Assembly: GCA_903970285.1 (NCBI GenBank)
Contig: CAJCHN010000006.1
Coordinates: 1 to 42,658, forward strand
DNA length: 42,658 bases
Reading direction: 5' to 3'
Origin: Rhodanobacteraceae bacterium
GTDB taxonomy: Bacteria; Acidobacteriota; Terriglobia; Terriglobales; Acidobacteriaceae
The notes under the pieces were generated by a model. The model saw only the letters and a program-made list of their open reading frames with translations, ran no database searches and had not been told where the DNA came from. Positions within the stretch are counted from its first letter, which is position 1, and each line of letters opens with the position of its first letter. Positions 33,761 to 42,386 of this stretch are shown here, one piece after another. The position numbers and the translations under genes are program-made.

Positions 33761-34288
33761 ATGCATCGGGACCTCGAAGAGTTGCGGAACGAACTGGCGA
33801 CCGCCCTGGGCGGGCTCGACACGCGTCACACCCAGCTGCGCCCAGCCGGCATCGGCAAGTGGAGCATCCAGCAGATCGCAGGACACCTACTACTTACCTA
33901 CGGGGCAACAGGTGCGGCGCTCGCCGCGCGTCTCACCAAAGGCGCGGTGACCAAGGCGAAGCCGACCGTCGCTCAGCGTGTCAGTCAGTTCGCCGTGTGC
34001 CGGATCGGGTACTTTCCGCGAGGACGTCAGGCCCCGGAGCCGGTGACCGCGCCTGCGGGAGCGAAGGCCCTCCCGGGCGAAACGCTGGCCGAACAGGCGG
34101 CGCACGCCCTCGCGGAGATGGACCAGCGGCTCTCGGACTGCGAAAGGCTCTTTGGAGCGGGGCGGCGGGCCATCAGCCACATGGTGCTGGGGCCTTTGAG
34201 CGTCCGCCAGTGGCGCAGGTTCCACCTGGTCCACGGACGCCATCACATCCGCCAGATCGCCGCGATCCGCAAGGCGCATGGGTGCTGA
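33761..34288 (+). CDS. DinB/DUF1569-like four-helix metalloprotein
   Basis: A 175-residue protein. KWSIQQIAGHLLLTYGATGA near the N-terminus and RRFHLVHGRHHIRQI near the C-terminus are the histidine-bearing segments of the DinB/YfiT-like superfamily, in which three His bind a divalent metal in a four-helix bundle. The LGPLSVRQWRRFHLVHGRHH arrangement suits the DUF1569 subgroup. Members include thiol-dependent enzymes such as bacillithiol transferases and many unknowns. ATG 33761 is the first in register with the conserved N-terminus; no clear ribosome-binding site is seen. Confidence 0.75.
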   Translation: MHRDLEELRNELATALGGLDTRHTQLRPAGIGKWSIQQIAGHLLLTYGATGAALAARLTKGAVTKAKPTVAQRVSQFAVCRIGYFPRGRQAPEPVTAPAGAKALPGETLAEQAAHALAEMDQRLSDCERLFGAGRRAISHMVLGPLSVRQWRRFHLVHGRHHIRQIAAIRKAHGC

Positions 34289-34290
34289 CT

Positions 34291-34413
34291 TCTCGTTATG
34301 CGATGGCAGGTGGAACGCTGCCGGGACATTGCATTTAGACTGGATCGAGAGCTGCATAGGCGGGCCTGTCCGAGATTCCTGACCAGGTGCCCAGATACCA
34401 ACGCATAACGAGA
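34291..34413. repeat. Near-perfect inverted repeat bounding a 123-base non-coding segment
   Basis: TCTCGTTATGCG (34291-34302) and CGCATAACGAGA (34402-34413) are perfect inverted copies. With the next four bases inside each arm (ATGG and CCAA) the match is 15 of 16. The left arm begins three bases after the DinB-like stop; the right arm ends just before AAGGAG of the 61-residue gene at 34430. The intervening bases show no gene. It may form a long hairpin, flank a promoter, or be the ends of a small miniature element. Confidence 0.7.
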
Positions 34414-34429
34414 TTGAAGGAGTTCGAAG

Positions 34430-34615
34430 ATGCCGCTTTCCGGCGAAGCAATCCGCACCATGAACTACGTTGACGATATCTCGGTGACGCTGCGGCGCAT
34501 CCTTACCGTGCTGCCGTCGTTGACCGACGAAGAGCGGCAGAGGGTCTCTGATCATATCAAAGCGGCCGAGCCGAGCTACGACTCGGTCATCCTGGCCGTG
34601 GCGAGCAAGAAGTAA
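34430..34615 (+). CDS. Small conserved-looking hypothetical protein (61 aa)
   Basis: A 61-residue protein with a strong AAGGAG seven bases before the ATG. The sequence is helical and acidic in the middle (YVDDISVTLRRILTVLPSLT, then DEERQRVSDHIKAAEPSY) with a short polar end. No domain is recognised. It lies three bases ahead of the 3-hydroxyacyl-CoA dehydrogenase-like gene and is probably co-transcribed with it. The good start signal and absence of overlap make it a credible gene. Confidence 0.65.
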   Translation: MPLSGEAIRTMNYVDDISVTLRRILTVLPSLTDEERQRVSDHIKAAEPSYDSVILAVASKK

Positions 34616-34618
34616 TGC

Positions 34619-35227
34619 ATGTCCGATGAAGTGCCGGAAACCTCGGCGAAGAAATTCCGGATACAGAAGGTAGCGGTGATCGGCGCCGGACAGGCCGGTC
34701 GCCGTTTCGCCTTAAGATGCGCCCGGGCGGGCTTCGATGTGGTGCTCGAAGACGTGATGCCCGCCAACCTGCGGCGCGCGCAGGCGGAGTTTGCTGACTT
34801 GAATGGAAAGATGGATCGTGGCTCGATGGCCTTCGCCCTCACCGTCGAAGACGCGGTCCGCGACGCCGACATCGCCATCGACTTCGTTCCCGACGAGCTG
34901 GAGTCGAAGCTGGAGATCTTCTGCCTCATCGACCGCATGGCCCCGCCGAAGACCATTGTTTGCACGCCGAGCGAGGCGCTCAGCATCACCGACCTTGCGT
35001 CCTGCACCTATCGCGGCGAGCGCTGCTTTGCGCTGCGCGGCGAGCTTGCCACGGGTCGCAAGCTAAGTCTGATGTATCCGGATTGTGCGGCAGAACCCGC
35101 CCACGATGCCCTGCGGATGTTCTTCGCCGCGCTTGGCTTCGCGGTTGTATCGGAGCCCGATCCGAACGCGCCGATGCTTTTGAGGAATCTCGCCTTGTCG
35201 GCGACCTCCACCGATCCGTCATCCTGA
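34619..35227 (+). CDS. 3-hydroxyacyl-CoA dehydrogenase-like NAD-binding protein, C-terminal domain missing
   Basis: A 202-residue protein. KVAVIGAGQAGRRFALRCAR is the Rossmann dinucleotide motif of 3-hydroxyacyl-CoA dehydrogenases (HBD/FadB type), and IDFVPDELESKLEIFCLIDR and SEALSITDLA follow in the expected order. The conserved catalytic segment with histidine and asparagine (HFFNPV type) is replaced by CFALRGELATGRKLSLMYPD, and the C-terminal dimerisation domain is absent. The stop codon TGA lies inside the left end of a dispersed repeat pair (CCGTCATCCTGA), so the gene may have been cut by repeat insertion, or the family may be naturally short. Enzyme activity is doubtful. Confidence 0.75.
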   Translation: MSDEVPETSAKKFRIQKVAVIGAGQAGRRFALRCARAGFDVVLEDVMPANLRRAQAEFADLNGKMDRGSMAFALTVEDAVRDADIAIDFVPDELESKLEIFCLIDRMAPPKTIVCTPSEALSITDLASCTYRGERCFALRGELATGRKLSLMYPDCAAEPAHDALRMFFAALGFAVVSEPDPNAPMLLRNLALSATSTDPSS

Positions 35228-35445
35228 GCCGAGTCCGCCGCGCTTTTGCGTCGGACTGAGTCGAAGGAACCCGATGGTGCTTACGGTTGCGATTGCCGCC
35301 TGGAGCCTTCCGCCTGCTTACGCGAGAGCGGGTGCTTGAAACTGTTGGGGCGAAAAGGTTCGAGCCGTCTGGGCAACGCGAGGAGCCTCGGGATCCTTCG
35401 ACTGCGGCTCTCGCAAAGAGCGAGAGCCTTCGCTCAGAATGACGG
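35216..35445. repeat. REPIN-like pair of inverted dispersed repeats
   Basis: CCGTCATCCTGAGC (35216-35229) and its inverted partner GCTCAGAATGACGG (35432-35445) bound a 230-bp segment. The inner parts also pair loosely (GAGTCGAAGGAACCC on the left; GGGATCCTTCGACT on the right). An internal perfect hairpin, GGCTCTCGC-aaaga-GCGAGAGCC, lies at 35406-35428. This covers most of the 321-base gap before the first MacB-like gene; nothing else is seen there. Confidence 0.8.
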
Positions 35446-35548
35446 CCTACTCCGCTTTGGTCGTTTCGACCCGCTAATCAGAGTGTGGATATAAGGGAAC
35501 TCTCCGCGTCTAACCTGCGTATCTCTTCCTGAAACATTAAGGGCATTC

Positions 35549-36805
35549 ATGCGCGGTCTCTTCGAAATCTTCAAGCAGGTCTTTCAGGCTATCTGGGCCA
35601 ACAAGCTGCGGTCGTTCCTGACCATGTTCGGCATCGCCTGGGGCGTCGCATCGCTGCTGCTCCTGGTTGGTTTGGGCGAGGGCTTCCGTTCCGGGCAGAG
35701 ACGCGGCCTCGCGGAGCTGGGCACCGACGTCATCATGATCTTTGGCGGCACTATACCCGCCTTGCCCGAGCAGCACCAGGGCATGATCCCCTATAAGCTC
35801 ACCCTCTCCGACGCGCAGGCGGTGCGGGCCCACGCACCCTATGTTCGGAATGCGACCGCGCTGATCAACCGCGGCGATCTCAAGGAGGTCAGCGAATATT
35901 CGAGCGCCGGCGGCCCGGTGATGGGAGTCGAACAGAATTTTCCGGAGATCCGCAACCTGCCCATCGCTGAAGGTCGTTTCTTCGACGCCGACGACGAGGC
36001 CCAGCACCGGCTTCTCGCCGTTGTAGGCCAGAAGAACAACATGCTGCTCTTTCCCGGCCGGCCTTCGGTGGGGTCGTTCTTCACCATCGACGGCTATCGC
36101 TTTCAGGTGATCGGCGTCGCCAAGAAGATCGGGCGCGGCAATGACAGCAACGACAACCAGAAGGTCTACATCCCGCTTTCGACGATGCTGGACCTGTTTC
36201 CCATCACCGGCGGGAACGTGCCGAAGGACGCGATCACTTCGATCCAGTATCAGCCGATCACTCCCGAGCAGAACGAGACGGCCAAGGCCGAAGTCCATCG
36301 CATCATCGGGCAGCGGCACGGCTTCGATCCCAGCCTCGCCGACGCCTTCGAGGAGTGGGACTCGATCAAGTCCAACCGCATGGTGGGCGTGATCTTCACC
36401 GCGATGGACGTATTCCTCGGCGGCGTGGGGATCGTTACGCTCATGCTTGGCGCGGTCGGCATCGTGAACATCATGCTGGTCACGGTGAGCGAGCGGACGA
36501 AGGAGATCGGCCTGCGAAAGGCGCTCGGCGCGACGCACCGCAGCATCATGCTGCAGTTCTTCTTTGAAGGGCTCACGCTGACCGGAGTCAGCGGCATCAT
36601 CGGCATCGCAGGAGCGGCGGTCTTTATGACAGTGCTTGGAGCTGCGCTGGGAGGGAACGAGATGGGCTTCGATCCGCCGCGGCTGGTGCCTTGGTCGGCG
36701 GCCATCGCCTTCGGCAGCCTCACACTGTGCGGCGTTGTGGCAGGCATCTATCCCGCGCGGCGGGCGGCGATGCTCGAACCGGTCGAAGCCTTGAGGAAAG
36801 AGTAG
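35549..36805 (+). CDS. MacB-like ABC transporter permease (first of a pair)
   Basis: A 418-residue permease. The N-terminal helix region ANKLRSFLTMFGIAWGVASL is typical of MacB-type proteins; a large periplasmic MacB core domain follows (about 45-280), then three C-terminal helices of the FtsX family with VSERTKEIGLRKALGATHRS and the closing YPARRAAMLEPVEALRKE. AAGGG stands before ATG 35549. Such permeases usually act with a MacB-type ATPase and a periplasmic adaptor in export of peptides, antibiotics or lipoproteins, or in mechanotransmission. No ATPase or adaptor gene is present in the window. It is followed by a second permease after 13 bases. Confidence 0.88.
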   Translation: MRGLFEIFKQVFQAIWANKLRSFLTMFGIAWGVASLLLLVGLGEGFRSGQRRGLAELGTDVIMIFGGTIPALPEQHQGMIPYKLTLSDAQAVRAHAPYVRNATALINRGDLKEVSEYSSAGGPVMGVEQNFPEIRNLPIAEGRFFDADDEAQHRLLAVVGQKNNMLLFPGRPSVGSFFTIDGYRFQVIGVAKKIGRGNDSNDNQKVYIPLSTMLDLFPITGGNVPKDAITSIQYQPITPEQNETAKAEVHRIIGQRHGFDPSLADAFEEWDSIKSNRMVGVIFTAMDVFLGGVGIVTLMLGAVGIVNIMLVTVSERTKEIGLRKALGATHRSIMLQFFFEGLTLTGVSGIIGIAGAAVFMTVLGAALGGNEMGFDPPRLVPWSAAIAFGSLTLCGVVAGIYPARRAAMLEPVEALRKE

Positions 36806-36818
36806 AGGTGCGGGCGCA

Positions 36819-38057
36819 ATGATTAAAGACATCTTTGGCCAGGCGATGGAGGCGATGCGCTACAACATGCGCCGCACCACGATCACCATCGTCGGCATGG
36901 CGTGGGGGATCGCGACGGTGATCCTGCTGCTGGCCTTCGGCGCGGGCTTCGGTCGGGCCTTTGAGACCATCTTCGCCCAGTTCGGAACGAATATGATGGG
37001 CGTCTTTCCCGGCACCACGAGTGAGCAGGCGGGCGGCTCGCGCGCGGGTGTCCCGGTGCGGCTGACCATGGACGATGTCGAACGCATCCAGGAGACCGTG
37101 CCTGGCGTCATTCACACCTCGGCGATGGTCTGGAAGACCGTGCCCGTACAGAACGATCTTCATACCTTCACCTGGGAGGTCGATGGCATCGAGCCCGCGC
37201 TGCAGTCGATCCAGGTGATGAATCTAGAAATGGGACGCGCCATGACGGAGGCCGACCTGACTGAGCGCCGCCATGTCGCGCTCATCGGCTCCGAGGCGAA
37301 GACGAAGCTCTTTTCCGGCCTCTATCCCATCGGCCAGAAAATCCGGCTGAACGGCATCTCGTTCGAAGTGATCGGCGTGCTCGCGGCAAAGATGCAGGAG
37401 GGGGACGACAACATCAATCGCACCATCGACGTTCCCTTCACGACGATGAGCGATCTCAAAGACACCAAGTACATCGACGGGATATGGATGAGCTACAACG
37501 GCAACTATATGGAGGTCGAGCACGCGCTGCGCAACACGATCGCCGCGGCTCACGCCTTCCGTCCGTCGGACCGCAACGCGATTCATGTTGCCAATCTCAT
37601 GGAGAACCTCTCGCAGTTCCGCGTGGTGACCATCGGACTGCAGGCGCTGCTGCTCTTCATCGGAGCGCTGACGCTGGGCATCGCCGGGATCGGCCTGATG
37701 AACATCATGCTGGTCTCCGTCCAGCAGAGGACACGAGAGATCGGGGTCGAGAAGGCCCTGGGCGCGCGCAAGCGCCATATCCTGCTGCAGTTTCTCGCCG
37801 AGGCACTCGTGATCTCAAGCATCGGCGGCATCGCCGGAGTCGTGCTCGCCTTCGCGGTGAGCAAGGCCGTCGGAAGCATCACCTTCTATAGCGCCCTGGC
37901 CTCGAACGCCGAAGCCGCCGACATCCATCTCTGGATCGCGCCGAACATCGTGCTGATGGCCTCGGGAATTCTGGTGCTGGTTGGGACGGTCAGCGGAATG
38001 ATCCCCGCGATCCAGGCGGCGAACTTAAACCCGATCGAAGCCTTACGGTACGAATGA
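36819..38057 (+). CDS. MacB-like ABC transporter permease (second of a pair)
   Basis: A 412-residue permease related to the preceding one: one N-terminal helix (AWGIATVILLLAFGAGFGRA), a periplasmic core (about 45-270), and three C-terminal helices with VQQRTREIGVEKALGARKRH and IPAIQAANLNPIEALRYE. AGAGGTG stands nine bases before ATG 36819. The two probably form a heterodimer, as in some LolC/E-like systems, or result from a local duplication. The partner ATPase is not visible. Confidence 0.88.
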   Translation: MIKDIFGQAMEAMRYNMRRTTITIVGMAWGIATVILLLAFGAGFGRAFETIFAQFGTNMMGVFPGTTSEQAGGSRAGVPVRLTMDDVERIQETVPGVIHTSAMVWKTVPVQNDLHTFTWEVDGIEPALQSIQVMNLEMGRAMTEADLTERRHVALIGSEAKTKLFSGLYPIGQKIRLNGISFEVIGVLAAKMQEGDDNINRTIDVPFTTMSDLKDTKYIDGIWMSYNGNYMEVEHALRNTIAAAHAFRPSDRNAIHVANLMENLSQFRVVTIGLQALLLFIGALTLGIAGIGLMNIMLVSVQQRTREIGVEKALGARKRHILLQFLAEALVISSIGGIAGVVLAFAVSKAVGSITFYSALASNAEAADIHLWIAPNIVLMASGILVLVGTVSGMIPAIQAANLNPIEALRYE

Positions 38058-38174
38058 TGTAGACCGAAATGGCGCGGCAGCTAAGGCCGCCCTTGTGAAC
38101 TGCCTCGCCTGCGGAATTTCTTCGTCTGCTAGTACTCTTGTTTGAGACCGCTCAACGAGAGCTCCAAGTGGCAG

Positions 38175-39440
38175 ATGAAGAGACCCGATAAGAGAACCAC
38201 CGACGCTCCAGAAGAACCGCAGACAGCGCCTCATCTCTCCGGGCTGATCGATACGACGCTTGCGCGTTTCACCGGCGACTGGTTTCTCTTCCGCACCCCC
38301 GTCGGACTGCAGTTTCCTGAAGAGCTGGAAGCGATGTATGAAGTCGAGACGTGCAAGAGCCGCGTCCGCGAACTGCGCATCACGGTCTCGGCCGCCATTG
38401 CGTTTATGTGTCTCACGACAGTGACGGACGCGACACTTGTACCGGACCTCGGCTGGCAGGGACTCTATCTGCGGCTGTTGGCTTCGGTCGTCCTTATCTG
38501 CGCGGTCGTCTCCTTCGACCGGCTCTCGGGGTCGTATCGCGAACTTGTCCTCACCGCGGCGCTATACCTCGCCATCCTGGTCATGGCGTCAATCCCGCTT
38601 ATCTCCCACGCGGCGCTGGCACCCTACGGCCTTTTTGTCTGGATGCTTGCAGTCATATACTGCAACACCACCATGCGGATGCGCTTCCGGTATGCGCTTC
38701 CCTTCAGCGTAGTCTGCCTGGTAACAACCGTCCTTCTTGTGCCTGTCAGCGGACGGATCGGCAAGGATCTTTCGGATTCGCTGGCGTTTCTTGCCGTGGC
38801 CGGCACGTCCTTCAGCCTTGTCGCAAACTACCGCATGGAGCGTACCGTGCGGATGGGCTACCTTCTGTCGTCGAAGGAGGCCTTGCGGCTCTTTGCCCTC
38901 AATCGAGACCGCGATCAGCTGGCAACCATATCCAGCACCGACGCGCTGACCGGTGTGGCGAACCGCGGACACTTCGACCGGCGATTGGAGACTCTCTTTG
39001 GCGGCTCCATCGATACCGGAACCAAGATCGGCCTGGTCCTGCTGGATGTGGATTACTTCAAGCGCTACAACGATCACTACGGTCACCCGGCCGGAGACGC
39101 TTGCCTGAAGTCGGTTGCCAGCGTGCTGACGCGGGTGATGCGCGGCAAAAAGGACTTCGGATTCCGCTATGGGGGCGAAGAGTTCGGAGCTCTGCTTCTA
39201 GACGTCTCCAGAGGAACGACCGAGAGCATCGCGGAACGCATCCGCGTTTCCATCGAGCGCGAGGCAATCGAACACGCCGACCGGGAAGACGGCCTGAAGA
39301 TTGTCACGGTGAGCGTCGGAGTCGCCAGCGCCGTGGTGGGCGACGGGACCACGGCGGACGATCTCATCAAACGCGCGGACGCATCGCTCTATGCGGCGAA
39401 GAAGGCCGGCCGGAACCGCACCGTGGTCCTGCCGCGATAG
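38175..39440 (+). CDS. Membrane diguanylate cyclase (GGDEF)
   Basis: A 421-residue protein with a cytosolic N-terminus, about six membrane helices (residues 70-225) and a C-terminal GGDEF domain. The active-site loop is YGGEEF (Gly-Gly-Glu-Glu-Phe at 333-337), preceded by STDALTGVANRGHFD and LLDVDYFKRYNDHYGHPAGD, so synthesis of c-di-GMP from two GTP is expected. The position of the RxxD inhibitory site reads GKKD, so it lacks the Arg. The frame could start at TTG 38142, but ATG 38175 is preferred. It lies 117 bases after the permease pair and ends 18 bases from the convergent xylB stop. Confidence 0.92.
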   Translation: MKRPDKRTTDAPEEPQTAPHLSGLIDTTLARFTGDWFLFRTPVGLQFPEELEAMYEVETCKSRVRELRITVSAAIAFMCLTTVTDATLVPDLGWQGLYLRLLASVVLICAVVSFDRLSGSYRELVLTAALYLAILVMASIPLISHAALAPYGLFVWMLAVIYCNTTMRMRFRYALPFSVVCLVTTVLLVPVSGRIGKDLSDSLAFLAVAGTSFSLVANYRMERTVRMGYLLSSKEALRLFALNRDRDQLATISSTDALTGVANRGHFDRRLETLFGGSIDTGTKIGLVLLDVDYFKRYNDHYGHPAGDACLKSVASVLTRVMRGKKDFGFRYGGEEFGALLLDVSRGTTESIAERIRVSIEREAIEHADREDGLKIVTVSVGVASAVVGDGTTADDLIKRADASLYAAKKAGRNRTVVLPR

Positions 39441-39458
39441 CTGTATATCCCTTGCCGG

Positions 39459-40931
39459 TCAGTGGTTCCCGATGGACCGCAGCGCCGGGTAGATCTTCCG
39501 GTACTCAGCGTAGGCGGCCTCCATCACCCTGGCTGACTTCGGCTGGATGGACTCCGCGACGCGCACTGTCGCATGGCACGCGGCCTCGACCGACGGCCAC
39601 GCCTCGACGCCGGTTCCCGCCAGCAGCGCGGCGCCGAAGGCACCGCCCTCTTCGGCCTCAAGCAGATCGACGGGATGGCCGTAGACATCGGCCTGAATCT
39701 GACGCCACAACGGGCCGCGCGCGCCGCCGCCGCCGAGCCGGATGCTGGTGACGGGAATGCCGAGTTCCGCGAAGAGCGAAATCGTATCTTTCAGACTGAA
39801 TGCAACTCCCTCGAGCACCGCCCGGACGAAGTGCGCGCGCGTCGTCGACGCGGTGATGCCGACGAACACGGCCCGCGCCTTCGCGTCGAGGTGCGGTGTG
39901 CGTTCGCCAAATAGGTACGGCGTCCAGAACAGACCGTCGCTGCCCGGCGGCACCTGCGCCGCCTGAAACGAAAGCTCGTCGTAGCTGGCCGCGGGGGCGA
40001 AGGTGTCGCGGAAGTAGCGGAAGCTCAACCCCGCTCCGTTGGTCACTCCCATGACGTGCCATAGACCGGGAGCGGCGTGGCAGAAGGTGTGCAGCCGGCC
40101 GAGCCGGTCCATCGCCGGCTTGTCGGTGGAGGCAAAGACGACTCCTGAAGTGCCGATCGTCGCCGAAACCGATCCCGGCTTCAGGATGCCCATGCCGACG
40201 GCGCCTGCGCCCTGGTCGCCCGCACCGGCGGCCACAGGGGTCCCCGCCCCGAGGCCGGTCGCTCCGGCACCGAAGTCGGAGATCTTGGCGCAGATCTCTG
40301 GCCCTTCGAATAGCCGCGGCAGCCAGGACATCGGGATGCCGGCGGTCTCGGCCATCTCGCTCGACCAGCGGCGGTTGGCCACGTCGAGCAGCAGCGTTCC
40401 CGATGCCTCCTGCATGTCCATCGCGTACTCGCCGGTCAGCTTGTAGCGAACGTAGTCCTTCGGGCACAAGACGTGGGCGATCTTGGCGAAGGTCTCCGGC
40501 TGGTGCTCGCGCACCCAGAGCAGCTTGGTGAGGGTGAAGTTCGGTAGCGCCGGGTTGCAGGTCAGCTCGATGAGCCGCTCGAAGCCGATCGTCTCCGTCA
40601 GCCAGTCGCACTGCGGCTGGGTGCGCTGGTCGCACCAGATCAACGCGGGCCGCAGCACCTCGCCGTAGCTGTCCAACATGACGCAGCCATGCATCTGACC
40701 GGTCAGTCCCACGGCCTCGATCTCCCCGCCGGTTATGCCCGACTCCACCAGAACCCCGGCGATGGCCACCTTGGCGGCGCGCCACCAGTCCTCGGGGTCC
40801 TGTTCGGCCCAGCCGATGTGTTCCGACTGGATGGCCGCATGTTCGCTGCTGTGCGAGGCAATAACCACGCCAGTGCGATCGATCAGGACGGCGCGTGTGC
40901 CGCCGGTGCCGACATCTATTCCGAGAAACAT
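39459..40931 (-). CDS. xylB: Xylulokinase
   Basis: A 490-residue FGGY-family sugar kinase. The N-terminal FLGIDVGTGGTRAVLID is the phosphate-binding motif; GLTGQMHGCVMLD and LIWCDQRTQPQCDWL match xylulokinase, and AGAGDQGAGAVG carries the catalytic aspartate. LGGGGARGPLWRQIQADVYG is the C-terminal adenosine-binding part. It phosphorylates D-xylulose to xylulose 5-phosphate for the pentose phosphate pathway. AGGAGGAAG lies a few bases before ATG 40931, a strong ribosome-binding site. No xylose isomerase or transporter is beside it. Confidence 0.92.
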   Translation of the reverse strand: MFLGIDVGTGGTRAVLIDRTGVVIASHSSEHAAIQSEHIGWAEQDPEDWWRAAKVAIAGVLVESGITGGEIEAVGLTGQMHGCVMLDSYGEVLRPALIWCDQRTQPQCDWLTETIGFERLIELTCNPALPNFTLTKLLWVREHQPETFAKIAHVLCPKDYVRYKLTGEYAMDMQEASGTLLLDVANRRWSSEMAETAGIPMSWLPRLFEGPEICAKISDFGAGATGLGAGTPVAAGAGDQGAGAVGMGILKPGSVSATIGTSGVVFASTDKPAMDRLGRLHTFCHAAPGLWHVMGVTNGAGLSFRYFRDTFAPAASYDELSFQAAQVPPGSDGLFWTPYLFGERTPHLDAKARAVFVGITASTTRAHFVRAVLEGVAFSLKDTISLFAELGIPVTSIRLGGGGARGPLWRQIQADVYGHPVDLLEAEEGGAFGAALLAGTGVEAWPSVEAACHATVRVAESIQPKSARVMEAAYAEYRKIYPALRSIGNH

Positions 40932-41101
40932 CGAGGACTTCCTCCTTTTGTTGCGCTTGTTGAGCGGTCGTCCCAGTGTACTTGGCCAAGCTTCGGTGAT
41001 GAGAACCCCGCCGCCAATGCTTGCATCTCCAAGACGCGCGGAGCCGGTCTCCGTCTAAGATGGAGGGGAACTGGTTTGCACTTCGATACGGGGACGGAAC
41101 G

Positions 41102-42298
41102 TTGACTGAGTTTGTCATCAGGCTGGCCGATGAGCGGGGCAAGGTGCAGGAGCAGACGCACTCTGCCGCCACGGCCGAGGAGCTGCGGTCGCGCTTCACC
41201 CAGGCGGGATACTACGTCTATTCGGTGAAGTCGCGCAACGTGCTGGGCGGCAGCTCGAAGAAGAAGGTCAAGCTCGACACCTTCCTCATCTTCAACCAGC
41301 AGTTCCTGACGCTTATTAAAGCTGGCCTTCCCATTCTCGGCTCGCTGGAGCTGCTGGCCCGTCGCCAGAAACTGCCCCACTTCCGCGCCCAGTTGGAGGA
41401 CGTCGCCGCGCGCGTCAAAACCGGCCAGTCGATCTCGGAGTCGTTCGAGGCGCAGGGCGGTTTTTCGCTTGTTTACACGACGACATTGCTGGCGGGAGAG
41501 CGGTCGGGCAACCTCGAGGAGGTGCTGCAGCGCTTTCTCGACTTCCAGCGTGTCTCGCTCACCTTTCGCAAGAAGCTGAAGGCGAGTTTGATCTATCCCG
41601 CGCTGCTGGTCCTCATGGTCACCGGCCTGTTTATATTTTTGATTACCTTCGTGGTACCTCGCTTCGCGCAGCTCTACGACCAGCTTGGGACTAAGCTGCC
41701 GGCGTTGACCGTCTTTCTGCTCGATCTCGGCCGCTACGCTCAAAGCTACGGCCTCTACGTGGCCGCCGTCGCGGCTGTGGCGGGGTTCCTCATCTATCGC
41801 TGGATTCAGACCGACGCGGGCGCGACAACCGTCGACAAGATCCGCATCCGGCTGCCGCTCTTCGGAAACGTCTGGCTCAAATATCAGGTTGGCCTGTTCT
41901 CGCGCACGCTCTCGACGCTGCTGACCGGAGGCCTGCCGCTGGTTCCCTCGCTCGAAACGGCCGCCCGCTCGATCGACTCCAAACAGATCGCGATCGCCGT
42001 GACCCGTTCTGTAGAAACAGTCCGCGAGGGCAAGGGTCTTTCGGACAGTCTGCAGGCGACGAAGGTCTTTCCCGAACTGGCCATCGAGATGATTGAAGTA
42101 GGAGAATCGACGGGAGCTCTGCCGCAGATGCTGAACTCGGTTGCGGAGTTCTTCGAGGAGGACGTTCAGACCAACCTGACTGCCGCGATGAGTCTGATTG
42201 AGCCGCTGATCCTGATCTTCATGGGACTGGTGGTAGTGACGATCCTGATCGCGCTCTATCTGCCGATCTTCAGCCTCAGCGCCGGCGGCGGAACTTAA
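41102..42298 (+). CDS. Type IV pilus / type II secretion inner-membrane platform protein (PilC/GspF)
   Basis: A 398-residue platform protein. Two GspF domains are visible: the first with FLIFNQQFLTLIKAGLPILG and VAARVKTGQSISESFEAQGG, the second with LFSRTLSTLLTGGLPLVPSL and AVTRSVETVREGKGLSDSLQ. Hydrophobic helices are near residues 168-190, 215-235 and 370-395. The frame opens at 41021, but the family N-terminus (TEFVIRLADERGKV) starts at TTG 41102, with GGGACGGA upstream; ATG 41060 is possible. It works with a PilB-type ATPase, which is not in the window. Confidence 0.9.
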   Translation: MTEFVIRLADERGKVQEQTHSAATAEELRSRFTQAGYYVYSVKSRNVLGGSSKKKVKLDTFLIFNQQFLTLIKAGLPILGSLELLARRQKLPHFRAQLEDVAARVKTGQSISESFEAQGGFSLVYTTTLLAGERSGNLEEVLQRFLDFQRVSLTFRKKLKASLIYPALLVLMVTGLFIFLITFVVPRFAQLYDQLGTKLPALTVFLLDLGRYAQSYGLYVAAVAAVAGFLIYRWIQTDAGATTVDKIRIRLPLFGNVWLKYQVGLFSRTLSTLLTGGLPLVPSLETAARSIDSKQIAIAVTRSVETVREGKGLSDSLQATKVFPELAIEMIEVGESTGALPQMLNSVAEFFEEDVQTNLTAAMSLIEPLILIFMGLVVVTILIALYLPIFSLSAGGGT

Positions 42299-42299
42299 A

Positions 42300-42316
42300 C
42301 CGAGCTAACAGCTCGG
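42300..42316 (+). terminator. Hairpin after pilC, possible terminator
   Basis: CCGAGCT (42300-42306) and AGCTCGG (42310-42316) form a perfect 7-bp stem with a three-base loop two bases after the pilC stop codon. No T-run follows, so this is a modest candidate; it could also stop the convergent glycosyltransferase transcript. Confidence 0.35.
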
Positions 42317-42386
42317 GTGCTCACGTGCCCCGTCCATGCGGTCACGCATGGGTGGGACGTACGACGCTCCAGCAGGCTGGTCTTTA

